NCBI GenBank assembly: GCA_945643635.1
Contig: CALZFC010000272.1
Span: 476,501 to 540,500, forward strand
Length of the DNA: 64,000 nucleotides
Source: Allodiplogaster sudhausi
Lineage: Eukaryota > Nematoda > Chromadorea > Rhabditida > Diplogasteridae
Direction of reading: 5' to 3'
The position numbers and the translations under genes were made by a program. The notes under the pieces were generated by a model. It saw only the letters and a list, made by a program, of their open reading frames with translations, was not told the origin of the DNA and ran no database searches. This document shows positions 11,085 through 23,322 of this stretch, piece by piece. Positions within the stretch are counted from its first letter, which is position 1. Every line of letters starts with the position of its first letter.

Positions 11085-12966
11085 TTAGAATAGCGCCACA
11101 ACTGAGCGATGACAAGCGATGAGGCAAAGGCAGAGTTTTTTGCAAGCCAATTCGCCAACTCCTTTAAGAATGTCCCGTCTTCGCCGCCTCCTCATTTCCC
11201 ATCACGCACTACTGCTATCATTGACTATCTCGATCTCTCCGCGGCTCGTGTCTCTTCATTCCTACGAAAGCTCCCGTTTAGAAACTCAACTAATCCTGAT
11301 CTCATACCTTATGCTTTTCTTAAAGGCACAGCTGATGCTATGGCCATTCCACTGTCGATTCTTTATAATAAGACTCTTCTCTATGGTACCTGCCCCAGTG
11401 CATGGAAAACTGCTCTTATTCGCCCTCTCTTTAAAAGGAAAGGCAATCATAGCGACTCCATAAACTACCGACCGATTTCACTTACTTCGGCAATTTCTAA
11501 AGTATTCGAAAAGATAATGTGTCAAGAGATAACTTCCCACCTTAGATCAAACCGCCTCCTTTCGCCTTTTCAACATGGTTTCCGTGCTAAACGATCGTGT
11601 AGTTCAGCGCTTTTTGTCTCACTTCTGGACTGGTACAAAGCTGTAAACTCATCATCATTTGTCTCCGTAGCATTAATTGATCTTACTAAAGCTTTCGATA
11701 GTGTTCCAATAAGTTTTCTCTTATATAAGCTTGCAGCTTACGGAATATCCGGCTGCCTTCTTCGTTTTATTGACTCTTTTCTCACTGGCCGTACTCTTCG
11801 TGTCACAATTGATGGAATCAGATCCACTTTTTATCCAGTACTCTCGGGTGTGCCTCAGGGGTCCGTCATAGCCGCTCTACTCTTCCTGATCTACATAAAT
11901 GACCTACCTGATTGTCTACCTCCTGGCGCCTTTTGCACTCTCTATGCCGATGACGCAAAACTATATACTGTTAATGATACAACTCTTCTTCAAACTGCGC
12001 TTAACAACATACAAGACTGGACTAGCATCTGGGGCCTTTCAATTTCTGTTAGCAAGAGTAAATTTATGACCATAGGTCAAAATCACCCCACCTTTTGTCC
12101 CCTTCTAAATGGTCACCCCCTCTCCATTACCCACCACTTCTGTGATCTCGGTGTTACCATTTCTAATGACCTTTCATTTACTGAGCACATTAGAATCATC
12201 TGCAATAAGGCGCGCGCTCGAGCTCTTCTGATCCTGCGGAATTTCCGCTCACATAACCTGGCGCTACTAATGCGTCTCTTCTCTATTTATGTACGACCTA
12301 TCCTGGAATATGCAAGTGAAATTTGGAACCCTCATAAGGAACTTTCTGCTTCCTCGTACGACCGCATAGAAAATGTCCAGCGCCTATTTACGCGTCTCAT
12401 CTTTAGAAGAATTGGTCAACATCCCTCTTACCCGGCCCGTCTCTCTGCTCTATCTTGCCACACTCTTGCATCGCGAAGACATTTTATAGATCTTATGTAT
12501 ACTTATAAAATATTCGCAAACCACATTGACATTGATCCCAAACTCCTCTTTTGTCTTCTTCCTATTTCTGTAACTAGAGGTCATAGATTTAATATCACAC
12601 ATTATTTATGTAGAAATAAGAGTTTTAAGTATTTTTTGCCGAATAGAGTGGTTAATGATTGGAATAGACTGACTAATGAGATTTTTGACAGTGCATCTCT
12701 AACTCGCTCAGTTATTTCTTCCATTTGTCTGTCACACACGCCTAAATAATGATACAATGTCTCCACATGTTTTTTTTTATAGTTTTATTTTCCCTTTCGG
12801 AAGATTATTTCTATGTTCCACAATTTGGTTGTCATTAAACTGTAGGCATGCCTAGAAGCAGCCGATGACGTCAGCTATTGGGACTTATATATTTACATAT
12901 TTATCTCATATCTATGTACTCATGTTTTCATTCAAAAAATGCTGATAAACCTGAATGAATGAACTG
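11085..12966 (+). mobile_element. Non-LTR retrotransposon (LINE), 5' truncated, nested insertion
   Basis: It comprises the reverse transcriptase ORF plus about 215 bp of 3' UTR, ending in a short tandem tail (TGAATGAATGA at about 12951-12963), which is common in CR1/L2-like LINEs. It lies inside the 10434-13723 inverted-repeat element. The 5' limit is approximate and no target-site duplication was identified. Confidence 0.75.
11109..12749 (+). CDS. LINE reverse transcriptase ORF (5'-truncated element)
   Basis: This is the only long uninterrupted protein-coding frame of the window, 546 residues. Visible reverse transcriptase motifs are NYRPISLTS (about residues 119-127), FQHGFRAKRS (154-163), the catalytic aspartate block LIDLTKAFDSV (189-199), SGVPQGS (246-252) and the catalytic YADD (279-282). 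The C-terminal part (RRHFIDLMYTYKIF, then VVNDWNRL near the end) is typical of the Jockey/CR1/L2-type non-LTR group. No apurinic endonuclease domain precedes it, so the element is 5' truncated around 11.08 kb. The frame is intact, which suggests recent insertion. Exact clade is not determined. Confidence 0.93.
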   Translation: MTSDEAKAEFFASQFANSFKNVPSSPPPHFPSRTTAIIDYLDLSAARVSSFLRKLPFRNSTNPDLIPYAFLKGTADAMAIPLSILYNKTLLYGTCPSAWKTALIRPLFKRKGNHSDSINYRPISLTSAISKVFEKIMCQEITSHLRSNRLLSPFQHGFRAKRSCSSALFVSLLDWYKAVNSSSFVSVALIDLTKAFDSVPISFLLYKLAAYGISGCLLRFIDSFLTGRTLRVTIDGIRSTFYPVLSGVPQGSVIAALLFLIYINDLPDCLPPGAFCTLYADDAKLYTVNDTTLLQTALNNIQDWTSIWGLSISVSKSKFMTIGQNHPTFCPLLNGHPLSITHHFCDLGVTISNDLSFTEHIRIICNKARARALLILRNFRSHNLALLMRLFSIYVRPILEYASEIWNPHKELSASSYDRIENVQRLFTRLIFRRIGQHPSYPARLSALSCHTLASRRHFIDLMYTYKIFANHIDIDPKLLFCLLPISVTRGHRFNITHYLCRNKSFKYFLPNRVVNDWNRLTNEIFDSASLTRSVISSICLSHTPK

Positions 12967-13723
12967 ACACCAATTTAGGCCAATCTAACACCAATCTAGG
13001 CCTTTTTCTTTTTTGTCGTTTTGTTTTCTGTGTGTTTGCTCTCCCTCCATTTTTTCTGTTGGTATAAATTAAGCTTGCGGATTCAAGAACACATTAAAAG
13101 TGAAAGAGCCAGCAGCTCAGAGTCTGTTGTTCCTTGCCACAGTTACTAGTTCTTGTGCTAGAAAGCGACTTTATTATAGGATATTCCTTGTAACTTGGTA
13201 GTTAGTGATGGCGTGGATAATGTTCAACTTAATGAAAACAAATAGCTCATTTTAGTCTGTATTATACGCAGATTTTTCCTCTTGTGTTTTTGTTTTTCTT
13301 CCTCTTTTCTTCTTTTCTCTTTTGTAAGGCTGATTTCCATGTACACTCTTGTTTAGACCCATCCATTAGCTTCTCATTCACTGTTTGATAACATTATTGT
13401 TACAAATAGCTGTTTTTGCTGTAGGTGAATTTCCAATAAGAAAATGATGGATATAAGGTGTGCTGCAGCAAGGTGTAGTTGTAGTCCGCATCGGAATGGT
13501 CCCAAATAGGAGCGACAGAAGAATGAAGATGAAGCAGAAATGGAGCAGGGATGACTGAGGGATGGATGACAGCAGCAAAGAATATACGAAAGGAAAAGAT
13601 AGCATCTTTCAGCTGACATTACCCTCAGGATAATGCCCGGCGAAACTGAGTGGTAATGGTTTTACCCTCATGGGTAACAACCTCAGGATTACCCCTCAAA
13701 AAGCGACACTTTACTACGGCGGC

Positions 13724-14224
13724 TGGCTGAATCACTATCAAAGCTCGATGTTGCCCTCGCCTTTATTTCTCTCACTCTCTCTCTCTGTCTCTCTCACGTT
13801 CTCTCTATCTTGCTTTCTCTAATTCCTCTCTGTCTCCTTTTCCCTCTCGTTTCCTCTTTTTCTCTCTCCTTCTCTTTCTTTCTCTCTCTCCTTCTCTTTC
13901 TCTCTTACTCCTTCTCCCTTTGTAAGTAAATTTGCCCTTGGAAACAAGCCAACAACAGGCCAAATTCGAATTGGCTTCGTTTTCCATAAATGTCACCTTC
14001 CAATCAGCTTTCTATCCATCTCCCTCCATTATCTTGCTCCCTATCTCCCCCCTCTAAACTCTCCTTCTTTTTATATCTCTCTTCTCATTGCAGTCCCGAA
14101 AAACGCATAGCGAATTGAGGCGTGGATTCTGCTTTTCTTGTAAATTGTCAATTCAATTTCTGATAGGCTTTTTCTGGTAAAGTAATAAAAGAAGAATAGA
14201 ACTCGTGGATCGCCGCCCTCTTAC
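13724..14224. other. SARM1 intron, CT-rich
   Basis: Pyrimidine-rich (CTCT, CTTTCT) sequence occupies 13765-13920; no exon was seen. Confidence 0.5.
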
Positions 14225-14351
14225 CTGCCGTGAGGAGAGCGCGTGTTGGGGGAGAGGGAGTGGGCGGAGTGGTAGTGAGGGCGGGAGTTGCAGAGGGAAG
14301 CGTTGGCCGAGAGGGTCGCCATCGTCGTGTTCATCTTCTTCGATGCCGAGC
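14225..14351 (-). CDS. Sarm1: Probable SARM1 N-terminal exon (Ser/His/Asn-rich)
   Basis: It reads in phase from the exon at 14601-14502. The encoded sequence includes SASKKMNTTMATLSANASLC and HYHSAHSLSPNTRSPHG, low-complexity and serine-rich. The donor is a strong GTAAGA (GGCAG then GTAAGA). It ends in phase 2, whereas the next recognised exon (6694) needs phase 1, so at least one exon or an alternative junction is missing between them. Confidence 0.55.
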
Positions 14352-14501
14352 CTGTATCGGCAGAAAGCTTTTTTATTATGATTAAATATATTTATATGAA
14401 GGTTAAAAATCAAATGTCAAGTAAGTAAAGTTGACAGCATTAGTGGCAATTGAAGCATAAAAAAGTTGAAATGAAAATGGAAGGTCGTGGACAGAAGAGA
14501 C

Positions 14502-14601
14502 CTGAAGCAGAAGCGTCTTGCCGCGCGAGCTGAGCTCTCTCAAACAGATTTCTGTCAGAGCCAGTGACATCTTCTATTGTTGTTGTCTTCGATCGGACAT
14601 C
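14502..14601 (-). CDS. Sarm1: Probable SARM1 N-terminal exon
   Basis: It encodes a charged segment containing TTTIEDVTGSDRNLFERAQL, flanked by CTGCAG (acceptor) and CAG/GTCTCT (donor). It is 100 bp, phase 0 in and phase 1 out, and joins cleanly to 14351. Assignment to SARM1 is by strand, spacing and phase, not by clear homology. Confidence 0.55.
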
Positions 14602-14750
14602 CTGCAGAGACTCAGAATTACAATGTTGACATCAAACCTTACGCTTTTTCTTAACCCTTCAATACTTGTTCACGCAATGTTTGCGACAGATGCTAAATGT
14701 TTCGAGATATTCTTCTTGCCAAATCAAGATTGCAATCCCATGACAGCATC

Positions 14751-15083
14751 CTGGAAGTCGTTGTTGTGTTGCCGCCCTTCTTGGTCTTCACCTTGGTGAG
14801 CCGGACGGCGATGTGACTGCCGGTGGCGCTGCCCGTCTTGTTCCGCATAAGGGGCGGACGGGGCCCCCGCCCCGCTAAGTCTGGCTGGCCGCCCGCGCCC
14901 CGCGAAGGACGCTGCTCGCTGGCGCCGACGCCACGCGACAGATTGGAGAGGATGAGAAGAGGATGGAGAGGAGAAGAAGGGGGAGGCCGAGCTGGTGGCA
15001 GAGGAAGAAGCAGACGAGGTCAGCGGGGACGGAGAGTCATTCGCAGCTGCCACTCCGGACACGCTCACTGAGGAGACACGCAC
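14751..15083 (-). CDS. Sarm1: Possible SARM1 N-terminal exon, Ser/Ala-rich, with GA donor
   Basis: A long open minus-strand frame (about 110 codons) is serine-rich at first (NDSPSPLTSSASSSATSSAS) and then basic. If it ends at CAG (14751) the intron begins GATGCTG, a GA donor, and the phase matches the next exon (14601). A second frame in the same DNA (containing RNKTGSATGSHIAVRLTKVK) also looks protein-like, so the frame is uncertain. The upstream acceptor is not settled. Confidence 0.4.
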
Positions 15084-15089
15084 TGACGA

Positions 15090-15235
15090 GCTGCGAGACA
15101 GCGTGCTAAGCAGGAGAGAGCAGGCAGTCAGAGAAGAGGGAGAGAGGGGAGCAAGAGATTGAACGAGGAGAGAGCAGACAGTCAGAGAAGAGGGAGAGAG
15201 GGGAGCAAGAGATAGAAAGAGAACGGAAGCAGAAG
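15090..15235. repeat. Direct duplication, about 54 bp unit, GA-rich
   Basis: The segment AGTCAGAGAAGAGGGAGAGA and its surroundings occur twice, starting at 15126 and 15180, a spacing of 54 bp. Confidence 0.7.
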
Positions 15236-16370
15236 TGGCGTATTAAACGGGAAACGCGAATAGGCGATAAATTAAAGCTCCAAGCGAAATATGTAAGCAA
15301 ATTTGCTTAGATGAAGGAAAGAGGATAGCTTTGTGTTGGTCTCTGGCATTTCTATGAGCATTCTGGAAAAATAAGAAAAATAAATAACTCTCGTCTTGCG
15401 CGTCAGGATATTCACTATAGTTGATAGTTGACAAAGAAGAAAACTGTCGGAAGAAAGACTCCAGAAAAGGGAGAAGAGGCAGCTGGCTGTCTCATCTTGC
15501 ATTCATATACATACATACACAGATCTAAGCCAGTTCATATGACGCTGAGGAGCAATGCGGAGTTATCTAAGAATAAACATGCAACGCAAAGAACAAAGGG
15601 GTCACAAACTATCTGATTGTGTGCAGAGAAGGATCACATTGTTTTTCCAATAATCTTTTATCTCAACCCGATTTTACAAGAATGGGCCTTTTCAATAGAT
15701 CACGTACACAAGAGATGAGCTTATTAATATGCGTAAAAGAAGGAAGAGAAGAGCTAACGTAAGAGACAAATACTCCAAAAGCAATAAAGCTATGAAGGAA
15801 AAGAAGTATGTATGTATGTACATGTAACAAATAGTAAATGTGATAATTAAGAATGGGGATTGCATGAAGCAGTAAGTAAAGAAGAAGAAAGACTCCATTA
15901 CTCGATCTGCACCCTTCACTCTAGTCGTCCTAATCAACTGTCCAATGCCATCCATGCCTACCAAGACAAGGAGACGCATTTACTGGATGAAATCTAAGAA
16001 AATCCTGCCCTCCCTCGCTGTAACCATCGGATGGGCATCTTAGAATTGTTTGCGAGGGTAGTTTCATCAACTCTTCCCGAGTATCTTGTCATAATTCGGG
16101 ATCTAAAGACGCAACATTTCTGAGAATTTTCATGGAAGCAAGTTAGTAAAGTATAATGCATGTTTTTGTGTCTTTTTTAAATGTAGTTCTCCTGATAAAT
16201 TATATGAAACAAATAAATGAAATCTCCATATTGAGTGGAAGTGTATATTGATAATATGCAAAGGTGAATGAAGAGATCGCCGGGAGGAAAGAGCAAAAAA
16301 CGAAATTGGATGCTAGATAAGGGCAATTAAAAGGGCGACTAAAGATGAATGAAGGGGAGCAAGAGGGGAA
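15236..16370. other. No gene seen
   Basis: This is moderately AT-rich unique-looking sequence with short CATA/TATG runs. No conserved exon was recognised on either strand; it is probably intronic to SARM1. Confidence 0.4.
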
Positions 16371-16384
16371 AAGAGAGTAAGAGA

Positions 16385-16610
16385 GCACGAGAAAGAGCGA
16401 GAGATAACGAGAGAGTGAGAGAGCACGAGAAAAAGTGAGAGATAACGAGAGACTGAGAGAGCACGAGAAAGAGTGAGAGATAACGAGAGAGTGAGAGAGC
16501 ACGAGAAAAAAACGAGAGATAACGAGAGAGTGAAAGAGCACGAGAAAGAGCGAGAGATACCGAGAGAGTGAGAGAGCACGAGAAATAGCGAGAGGTTAAA
16601 GCAAATGTGT
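16385..16610. repeat. 38-bp GA-rich minisatellite, about six copies
   Basis: The word GCACGAGAAA recurs at 16385, 16423, 16461, 16499, 16538 and 16576, giving a 38/39-bp period with units of the type GCACGAGAAAGAGCGAGAGA, TAACGAGAGAGTGAGAGA. Confidence 0.9.
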
Positions 16611-16699
16611 ACATACGCTCCTTTTCCGAAGAGGAGCTGCGCGAGACCTGTCTCAGAAGGCGGCTTCGCATGCGTAAGCGATACGTGAGGCAGATAGCG

Positions 16700-17135
16700 A
16701 AATCGAGCGGGAGAGAAAAAAGAGCGCGAGTGGAGTAGAGAGGTGAGAGATGGAGAGAGATAAAGTGAAGGGGGAGGGAGACTGAGAGGGAGAGAGGAAA
16801 GGAAGAGGGAAAGACGTAGAGAGGGAAAGACGGAGACAGATAGAGACTGAGAGAGGGAGAGCGGGATAGACCAAAAGAGGGAGAGACCGAGAGAGGGACA
16901 GAGGAAGAGACCGAGAGAGGGATAGACGGAGAGAGTGAGAAACGGAAAGAGTTAGAGAGGGAGAGACGGAAAGAGTTAGAGAGGGAGAGACGGAGAGGCG
17001 GAGAGATGGAGAGAGGGAGGAAGGGAGGAAGGGAGAAAGGGAGAGACAGAGAGACGGAGAGGTGGAGAGAGGGGGAGACCGAGAGAGGGAGAGACCGCGA
17101 GACCCAGAGAGGGAGAGAGGGAGAATGTCAAGTAC
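16700..17135. repeat. Imperfect GA purine tract
   Basis: About 430 bp of almost pure A/G on the plus strand (GAGAGGGAGAGACGGAGAGA type), with no evident long period. Confidence 0.85.
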
Positions 17136-19978
17136 TCCAAGAGGCATGCGACAATATAGAGGAAAGAAGAGTTGGCAGCCACAAAAATACAGTGTTGAAA
17201 AAGAAGCAGAGGAGTCATATAGCAGAAGGGGAGAGCGTGCAGTTGGGGAGTAATTTGAATATTGAGATAAGTTATCATGTTCATAGTATGGATAAGCTGA
17301 AAGAAGAGAGCCCTTCAGGACTAAGATATATGCTCCTCTGATCTATCACTTCCTGCCCGCACAATTCAGAAAGATTGTCATTAGAAAACATCATAAGAAC
17401 TGCCACCAAATTCGTGCCCTTTCGCACACGAAATTGGCTGTAGAATGACTAGGCAGACTGACAATGAGATGATTCTCATACACAAAAAGACCCGTGTTAA
17501 AGAAAGAGAGAAGTTAATACATTCATGTTCTCTTCAATAAAATTGCGTGTAGAAGTGGACAAAATGACAGCTCAGGAAATGAAGCCGTGGATATGTAAAA
17601 TGAATAACAAGCCTAGCAAACACTGGAACTGCGCGAATGGGAAGCCCCAACCTAACCCTTTTATGTCATTTATCCTGCAAGGGACGAGAAGAGAGGAAGA
17701 GACAGACAGAGGGAGAGAGAGTGCTAAAGAGGTTGAGAACGACAGAGAGAGAGAGAAAGATAACGAGAGAGAGAGACAAAGGGAGAGCGAGGGAAGGCAG
17801 CCGCAGAGATTGCCCCAAGCGTCTCATCGCCTCATGCAGCCTCCGGTGCCCTCAGCTCATTCTGAATGTTTCATCCCTGTAGGGAGAGAAAGCAGGAGAA
17901 GGGGAGAGAGAATCGAGAGAGAAAGAAATAAGGAGAAAGATAAAGAGAGAGAGAGAGCGAGAGAGAGAGAAAGAGAGAGCGAGCGAGTGTCTGAGAGAGC
18001 GTATTAAAATAGGTGGAAAACATCAACATGTGAAAAGAGAGAAGAAGGATATAAGAAAGGTATGAACTAAGCCATAGAGAGATGGAGAAAGGAGAGAGCA
18101 CGCAGAAGGCGAGAGAAGAGACAAGCCATTTGACAGAACGCACGCGCGAGAATGGTGAGTGAGGGATTTAAATGTTTTCTCCCGATGAGGAGGTGAATGG
18201 AGACAAATGAGCAAATGAATCAAAACTAGAAGGGGCAGTCAGGAGAGCTGTTACAATATGGAAAACACAGAAAAAGCCAAGAAGTATATTGTTATAACGA
18301 AAGAAAAAAATATGTCTTCTAGAAATGCAGAATAATAAATGGATAAATGGGTGAAGCAACTTGAATTGCGTATAAATTTTCTATGGCAAGTTCTAGTTAA
18401 TCAAACCTATGTATATGTATGTATGTATGTATGTAGGAGCTTACTCTGCAGGTACGAAGCAGAGCTAGGTCTGCAATACATGTATGTACATACATACATA
18501 TGCTACAATCTACAAAAATAAAGTGGGTGGAATGCCTATATAGTCGCAACGAGAGAGCACCAGAAGTCGATTGTGCTTTAGCAGGTAAAAAGAATGCATG
18601 AAATCTTGTGACAGCCTCTTTCTCTTTTTCTCTAACTTCTCGCTCGCTTTCTTCCTTTGCTCCCTTCTTTCTCTTTCTTTCTTCCCTCCCTTCAATCTCT
18701 ATTGACTTCTACATCCCTCTCTTGTAGCCTTTGCAGGTGTGAAGGCTCCTCCTCTTCCCATCGTGGGAATTAGCGACTTTATTCTTAAGGATCTCTTTCT
18801 CCTTATCTAAATCTGATCAACTCTGGCACCTCTCTGTGGGTCTCTCCCTCTCAGTCTCTCTCCTCGAACTCCATCATTCTCTCTGTCTTATCTTTTTCTT
18901 TCAGCCTTCCTTCTCTCCATCTGAAAATCCTTTCTCGTCTAGTGGACTTTCCATTTTCCTCACAAGCGGCTTAAACTGTTTAATGGCAAAGAATAGCTTT
19001 AGTCAGACCGTCTCTCTCAAACACGTTCTCTCTGACCTCACACAGTCATCACCATGTCTCGCTTCTCTCCCTCTGTCTTTCCTTTCTCCGTCTCTACTTC
19101 TCTCTCTCTCTCTCTCTCTGACCTCACACAGTCATCACCATCTCTCCCTTCTCTCCCTCTGTCTTTCCTTTCTCCGTTTCTCCCTCTCTCTCTCTCTCTC
19201 TAATTATTTATTTCCATCTCTCTTGTTTTCAAAAGCTCTCACTCACTCTTTCTCTCATTATCCCAATCCATCCTACTGTGATTGACAGCCTGTAATCATT
19301 GCACATCGAATCTTTATCATTATTGAATTCTTCCCCCCCCCATTGCAACTAAATCGTTGAATCTTTGTGCTAATCCTCTGTCACCATATTCATCATTCGT
19401 GGGAAATGGAAAAAGGCAACCGGTAATCGTTGCAAATTGGCGTCTCTCCCTTGCTTGTTAGGTTTCACTCATCCCTACCCAAAGTGGAGGACAACAAAGG
19501 GTGTTTCACACTCACTCAACCATCATTCTACATATTATATTAGAAAAGGAAGATCAGGAGTTCATTGACGCAAATTCAGAGTTATTCAGGTCGAAAAACA
19601 TGAAGAACTCATAACTGACAAAAGAGCAGAGAGTGGAAGAAGGAGAAAATAGAAAGAGAATAACAGGGAAAGAATCAGCTCACTTCTTGTATGGTAACTG
19701 TATCAAGATGGATTCTATGAAGGCAAAAGCGTTCTAGGCACGACCAAATTTAATTCCGTTAAATAAAAATATGTTATGTTTTTCGATGAACGCGAGATAT
19801 AATCAGCGAATTCCAGACCTTCTAAAGTCTCGACGGTTAAGAAGAACAAATTGTGGGCGGCATGATGTTTCGTGTGCTTACGGTTAGTTCTTTCTTTTGT
19901 GCAGAATGAAGCGGCGCCACCGTACACAATGCAAAATATGGTTGAATGTATTGTGCCTTGCTTGACTTCTCTGCGTAC
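17136..19978. other. No firm gene; purine/pyrimidine tracts
   Basis: GA-rich sequence spans 17690-18000 and CT-rich sequence 18600-18720 and 18830-19260. An 86-bp segment containing TGACCTCACACAGTCATCAC is duplicated (about 19032 and 19118). A short open stretch at 17797-17880 (RQPQRLPQASHRLMQPPVPS) looks protein-like but has no supporting partner. Confidence 0.4.
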
Positions 19979-20105
19979 CTTCAAGTTGGGCGGTTTCTTG
20001 AGCATGAGCCGGGAGGGAGAAGGGCGAGCGAGGGGAGGGTGGCGGAGGGCCGGGCCCTCAGATGCAGACGCCGTGGCCACTGAAGACGACGTCGTGGAAG
20101 GGCGC
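19979..20105 (-). CDS. Sarm1: Probable upstream SARM1 exon (Ser/Pro-rich)
   Basis: Bounded by CTGCAG (acceptor) and AAG/GTACGC (donor), it encodes RPSTTSSSVATASASEGPAL then a basic Pro-rich end, LMLKKPPNLK. 127 bp, phase 2 in and phase 0 out. It is on the same strand as, and upstream of, the other N-terminal exons, and has the same composition. The link to the 15083 exon is not in simple phase, so a further exon or a non-GT junction is required. Confidence 0.45.
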
Positions 20106-21086
20106 CTGCAGAGCACGCACAGAGGAATGAGGGAGCACAAAAACTGAGGAGAGCGCGGAGTGGGAAAGAAGCTCACGCAAGAAGAATTCTCTGTTCAAAG
20201 ACAACGGCAATTCAAAGCGAAGTCACACCACTCCCTTCGACGCTGAACTTTGCTGCCTCCCAGGGGAGTTGGCCGAACATGAATTATAAATTTGCCATTC
20301 TTAGAATGGCTATCTTTCTGTGCGAGTGAAGCCTGGTTTCAATTGGTTGTTATGCGAGTGTAAATTCATACAAACGATTGCATGTATGCTTTTACACTGC
20401 ACATATGTATGTACATATACAGACAATTGACATTTGCATGAATAAGAAAGTGAGGATAAAAAGGGAAGCAGAAGAGAGACGCAAACTGAACAGGACAAGG
20501 AAGAGATTCGAGGGAGGGAACAATCACACTCCACGCCTGAAAGCAAGGAGAAGAGAGCAGACTTTGCATCAAAGGCTAATACAACCAAATAGCACGACAC
20601 GCTGATCTGTTCTTCGAGCATTTATGACACCCAATCATATAATTTTGGCTATCTTCTTTTCTTTTTCATTGTTACGATCTCTAACATTTCTTCCGGCTCA
20701 AGAAAAATGTAGCTCATTCTTATGCGTCCTTTTTATATGCCTTTAAGACGTTGTTGTGCTGAAGTCGCATGGTGTTGATGATATCAGACGTCTTCAACAG
20801 GAGAAGACAAAGATTGCCTCATCCTGGTGAACAATTCTTCTTTTGTCACATGCAGGCTAAAGCGTGGAATCTCTCAGCTTATGGTTAATCCTCGCGCTGA
20901 TTATGAGATAATACTGTCTTTGTGTGTCCGCGCAGAATTCGGTGACGTAAAAAGTGAAAGGATGTTGCCCAGTATAATCAGAGGCGAAGAATCTTTTATG
21001 TGCGTCATTTTTCATTCCATATCACGCTGAATGTGCTTTTACGGTGTGGGTGGTGGAAGAAAGCGGGACTTAGAGAGAAAGAGAGA

Positions 21087-21125
<39 letters not shown>

Positions 21126-22537
21126 CGAGAGAAGGAGAAAGGGAAAGAGAGCGGGACTTAGAGAGAGAGAGAGATAGCGAGAGAGGGAGAAAGGGAAAGA
21201 GTGGATGTGATGAAGAGACGAGGAGAGAAAGTGATAATCAGAGAGAGATAGAGGGAGAGAGAGAATTGTGTGTGTATTGTTAAGATAGTATGAACGACGC
21301 TTTCTAACGAATGAAAACAAAAAGTCTTTTGCTTGGAACTTTTCATCGTTACGCAGATGGCTTGACATAGGTACATATGTATGTATGTAAAATTCAATTT
21401 TTCACTCCCTATATAAATACAATACTTTTATATTTGAATGGGGGAAAACTGGCATAGATACGTAGATATATGCATGTACATACATACATACATACATTTA
21501 TTTCACTGGCTTTTGCTTTTACATAATTCTCCACATAAATTATTTTGGACGAGATAAATAAATGCGATGGTGAGCTCATCTTCCCTGCTAGGGAAGCAAC
21601 AACAACGAGGACAAAAGCGCAGAAAAAAATGAGTGAAAAAGGATAGCTAAGAGAATAAGAAGGAGTTAGCATTAACAGGGCTGGCCAGTTCTTTCAATTA
21701 ATTTTCTTTTATTATGCTAAGAAAGTTCAATTATTACTCGCATGATAAGAAAAAATAGCGCTGGCAAAGTTTTCATGGGTTTAATGTTTGCTTGATGAGA
21801 TGTCATCTACATTGAGAGTTGTTCAGAAGAATGGCAAACGTTTCAAATCTTCCTTTTTGGCTGGTATTAGAACAAATCATCAAATTTATCTAGAATAATT
21901 TTTTTTGCATAGCGTAGAATAAGAATTACGGATCTTGCGATGAATATAAGTGTATATACTAAAGGTTTTTGTACATCGCTCAGATCGTGCAAGCTCGTTG
22001 TATTCTGTTAGTTACTTTGCACTTCACTTCGTAGACGCACTAACGATTTATATGGTAGCCGATTATAGCATTATCGAGAGAAAAGTACAGAGGGAGGGAG
22101 AAAGAAGAATAATAGAGGATGTCGGGGAGACGAGGATTGTTGAAGAGAAAGCCAAGTATGTGTAAAACGGCAATGTAATCCTTCGCAACTGTTTTTAAGC
22201 GCAACAATTTCAAGAAATGGAACAAAGAACGAATTATTTTCTTTATTTGCCCTGTGATAAGTGAAACTTTGCAGTGTTTATGTTCAAACAAAAATTCATT
22301 TGTGCTTGTCAGAGGAAACAAATTTTGCAAATCGAATATCGATGTGAGGGAGGAGATATTTTTACATCTCCGAGGAGAGGAGTCCATGAAAAACAACGAG
22401 TCAAGAGGATAAAATTCATTAGAAAAATACATCGAACATACTTAGTGGAAAGCCACATATACATATGCATATTTGGTGCATTTATGGAAACATAACATTA
22501 AGAGTTAAAGGTAGTAAGATATTGGAAAAAATAAGCG

Positions 22538-22574
<37 letters not shown>

Positions 22575-23282
22575 GAGAGAGAGAAGGGAAAAGAGAGATT
22601 GGCCGGAAGAGAGTGATAGAGAGAGTGAGAGACAGAAGAGGGGAGAGAGAGGTTGGCCGGAAGAGAGTGATAGAGAGAGGGAGGAAGAGAGAGAGGGAGA
22701 GAGAGAGAGGGGGAGAGCCGGAACAGCTTGAGTATACATGGTCTGCGCAGCGAGAATCCGACTCGCCATGCCTTCGTTGGGTTCTTGTGGCATTGGAAAT
22801 AGGCTTTCTCTCCCTCTTCTATCCGCCATACTCTCTCACTTTTCTATGGTTCGTTCATGCATGGAACAAGAGGGAGAGACTATGCGAAACATGGAGAAAA
22901 AGTGACTAGCAGAAAGAAGGAGAGAGAAGACTCTCGACGAAGAGCGCAGAGAAGACAGAGATCAATACACACGCCCTCTCTCCTTCAGGCACTCGCACGA
23001 TGCCAACTGAAGACTCCCTTCACCCCAAGTCCGGCCAACAACGACAACTCCGCTTCTTCCTTTCTCTTTCTCTCTCTATCTCCCTCTCTCTCTCTCCCTA
23101 CCTCTCTCTCTCTTTCTATCTCCCTCTCCCTCCCTCTCTCCCTCTTCCTCCCTCTCTATATATATATATATATATCTCTCTTTCTTTCTCTATCTCCCTC
23201 TCCCTCTCTTTCTATCTCCCTCTCTTTCTCTCTCAATTTTTCTCTCTCCCCTCTCTCCCGGTCTCTTTCTATCTCTCTCCCC

Positions 23283-23322
<40 letters not shown>

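Larger units (their letters stand above)
10434..13723. mobile_element. 3.3 kb inverted-repeat DNA element with GGGTAA motif arrays
   Basis: The left end (10434, GCCGCCGTAGTAAAGTGTCG) is repeated in inverted orientation at the right end (13723), with about 60 bp of near identity running through CTTTTTGAGGGGTAATCCT. Inside both ends are many copies of GGGTAA/TTACCC, several arranged as TTACCCTCATGGGTAA. No target-site duplication is evident. The interior holds a 42-bp perfect-type hairpin (10660-10701) and a LINE insertion (about 11100-12965). No transposase of its own was found, so it is probably non-autonomous. The superfamily is not recognised. Confidence 0.7.

Noticed and set aside
14722..14870. 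Alternative minus-strand frame RNKTGSATGSHIAVRLTKVK
   Set aside because: Looks coding, but a GT donor in the right phase for the next exon was not found; the overlapping frame with a GA donor fits better. Not settled.
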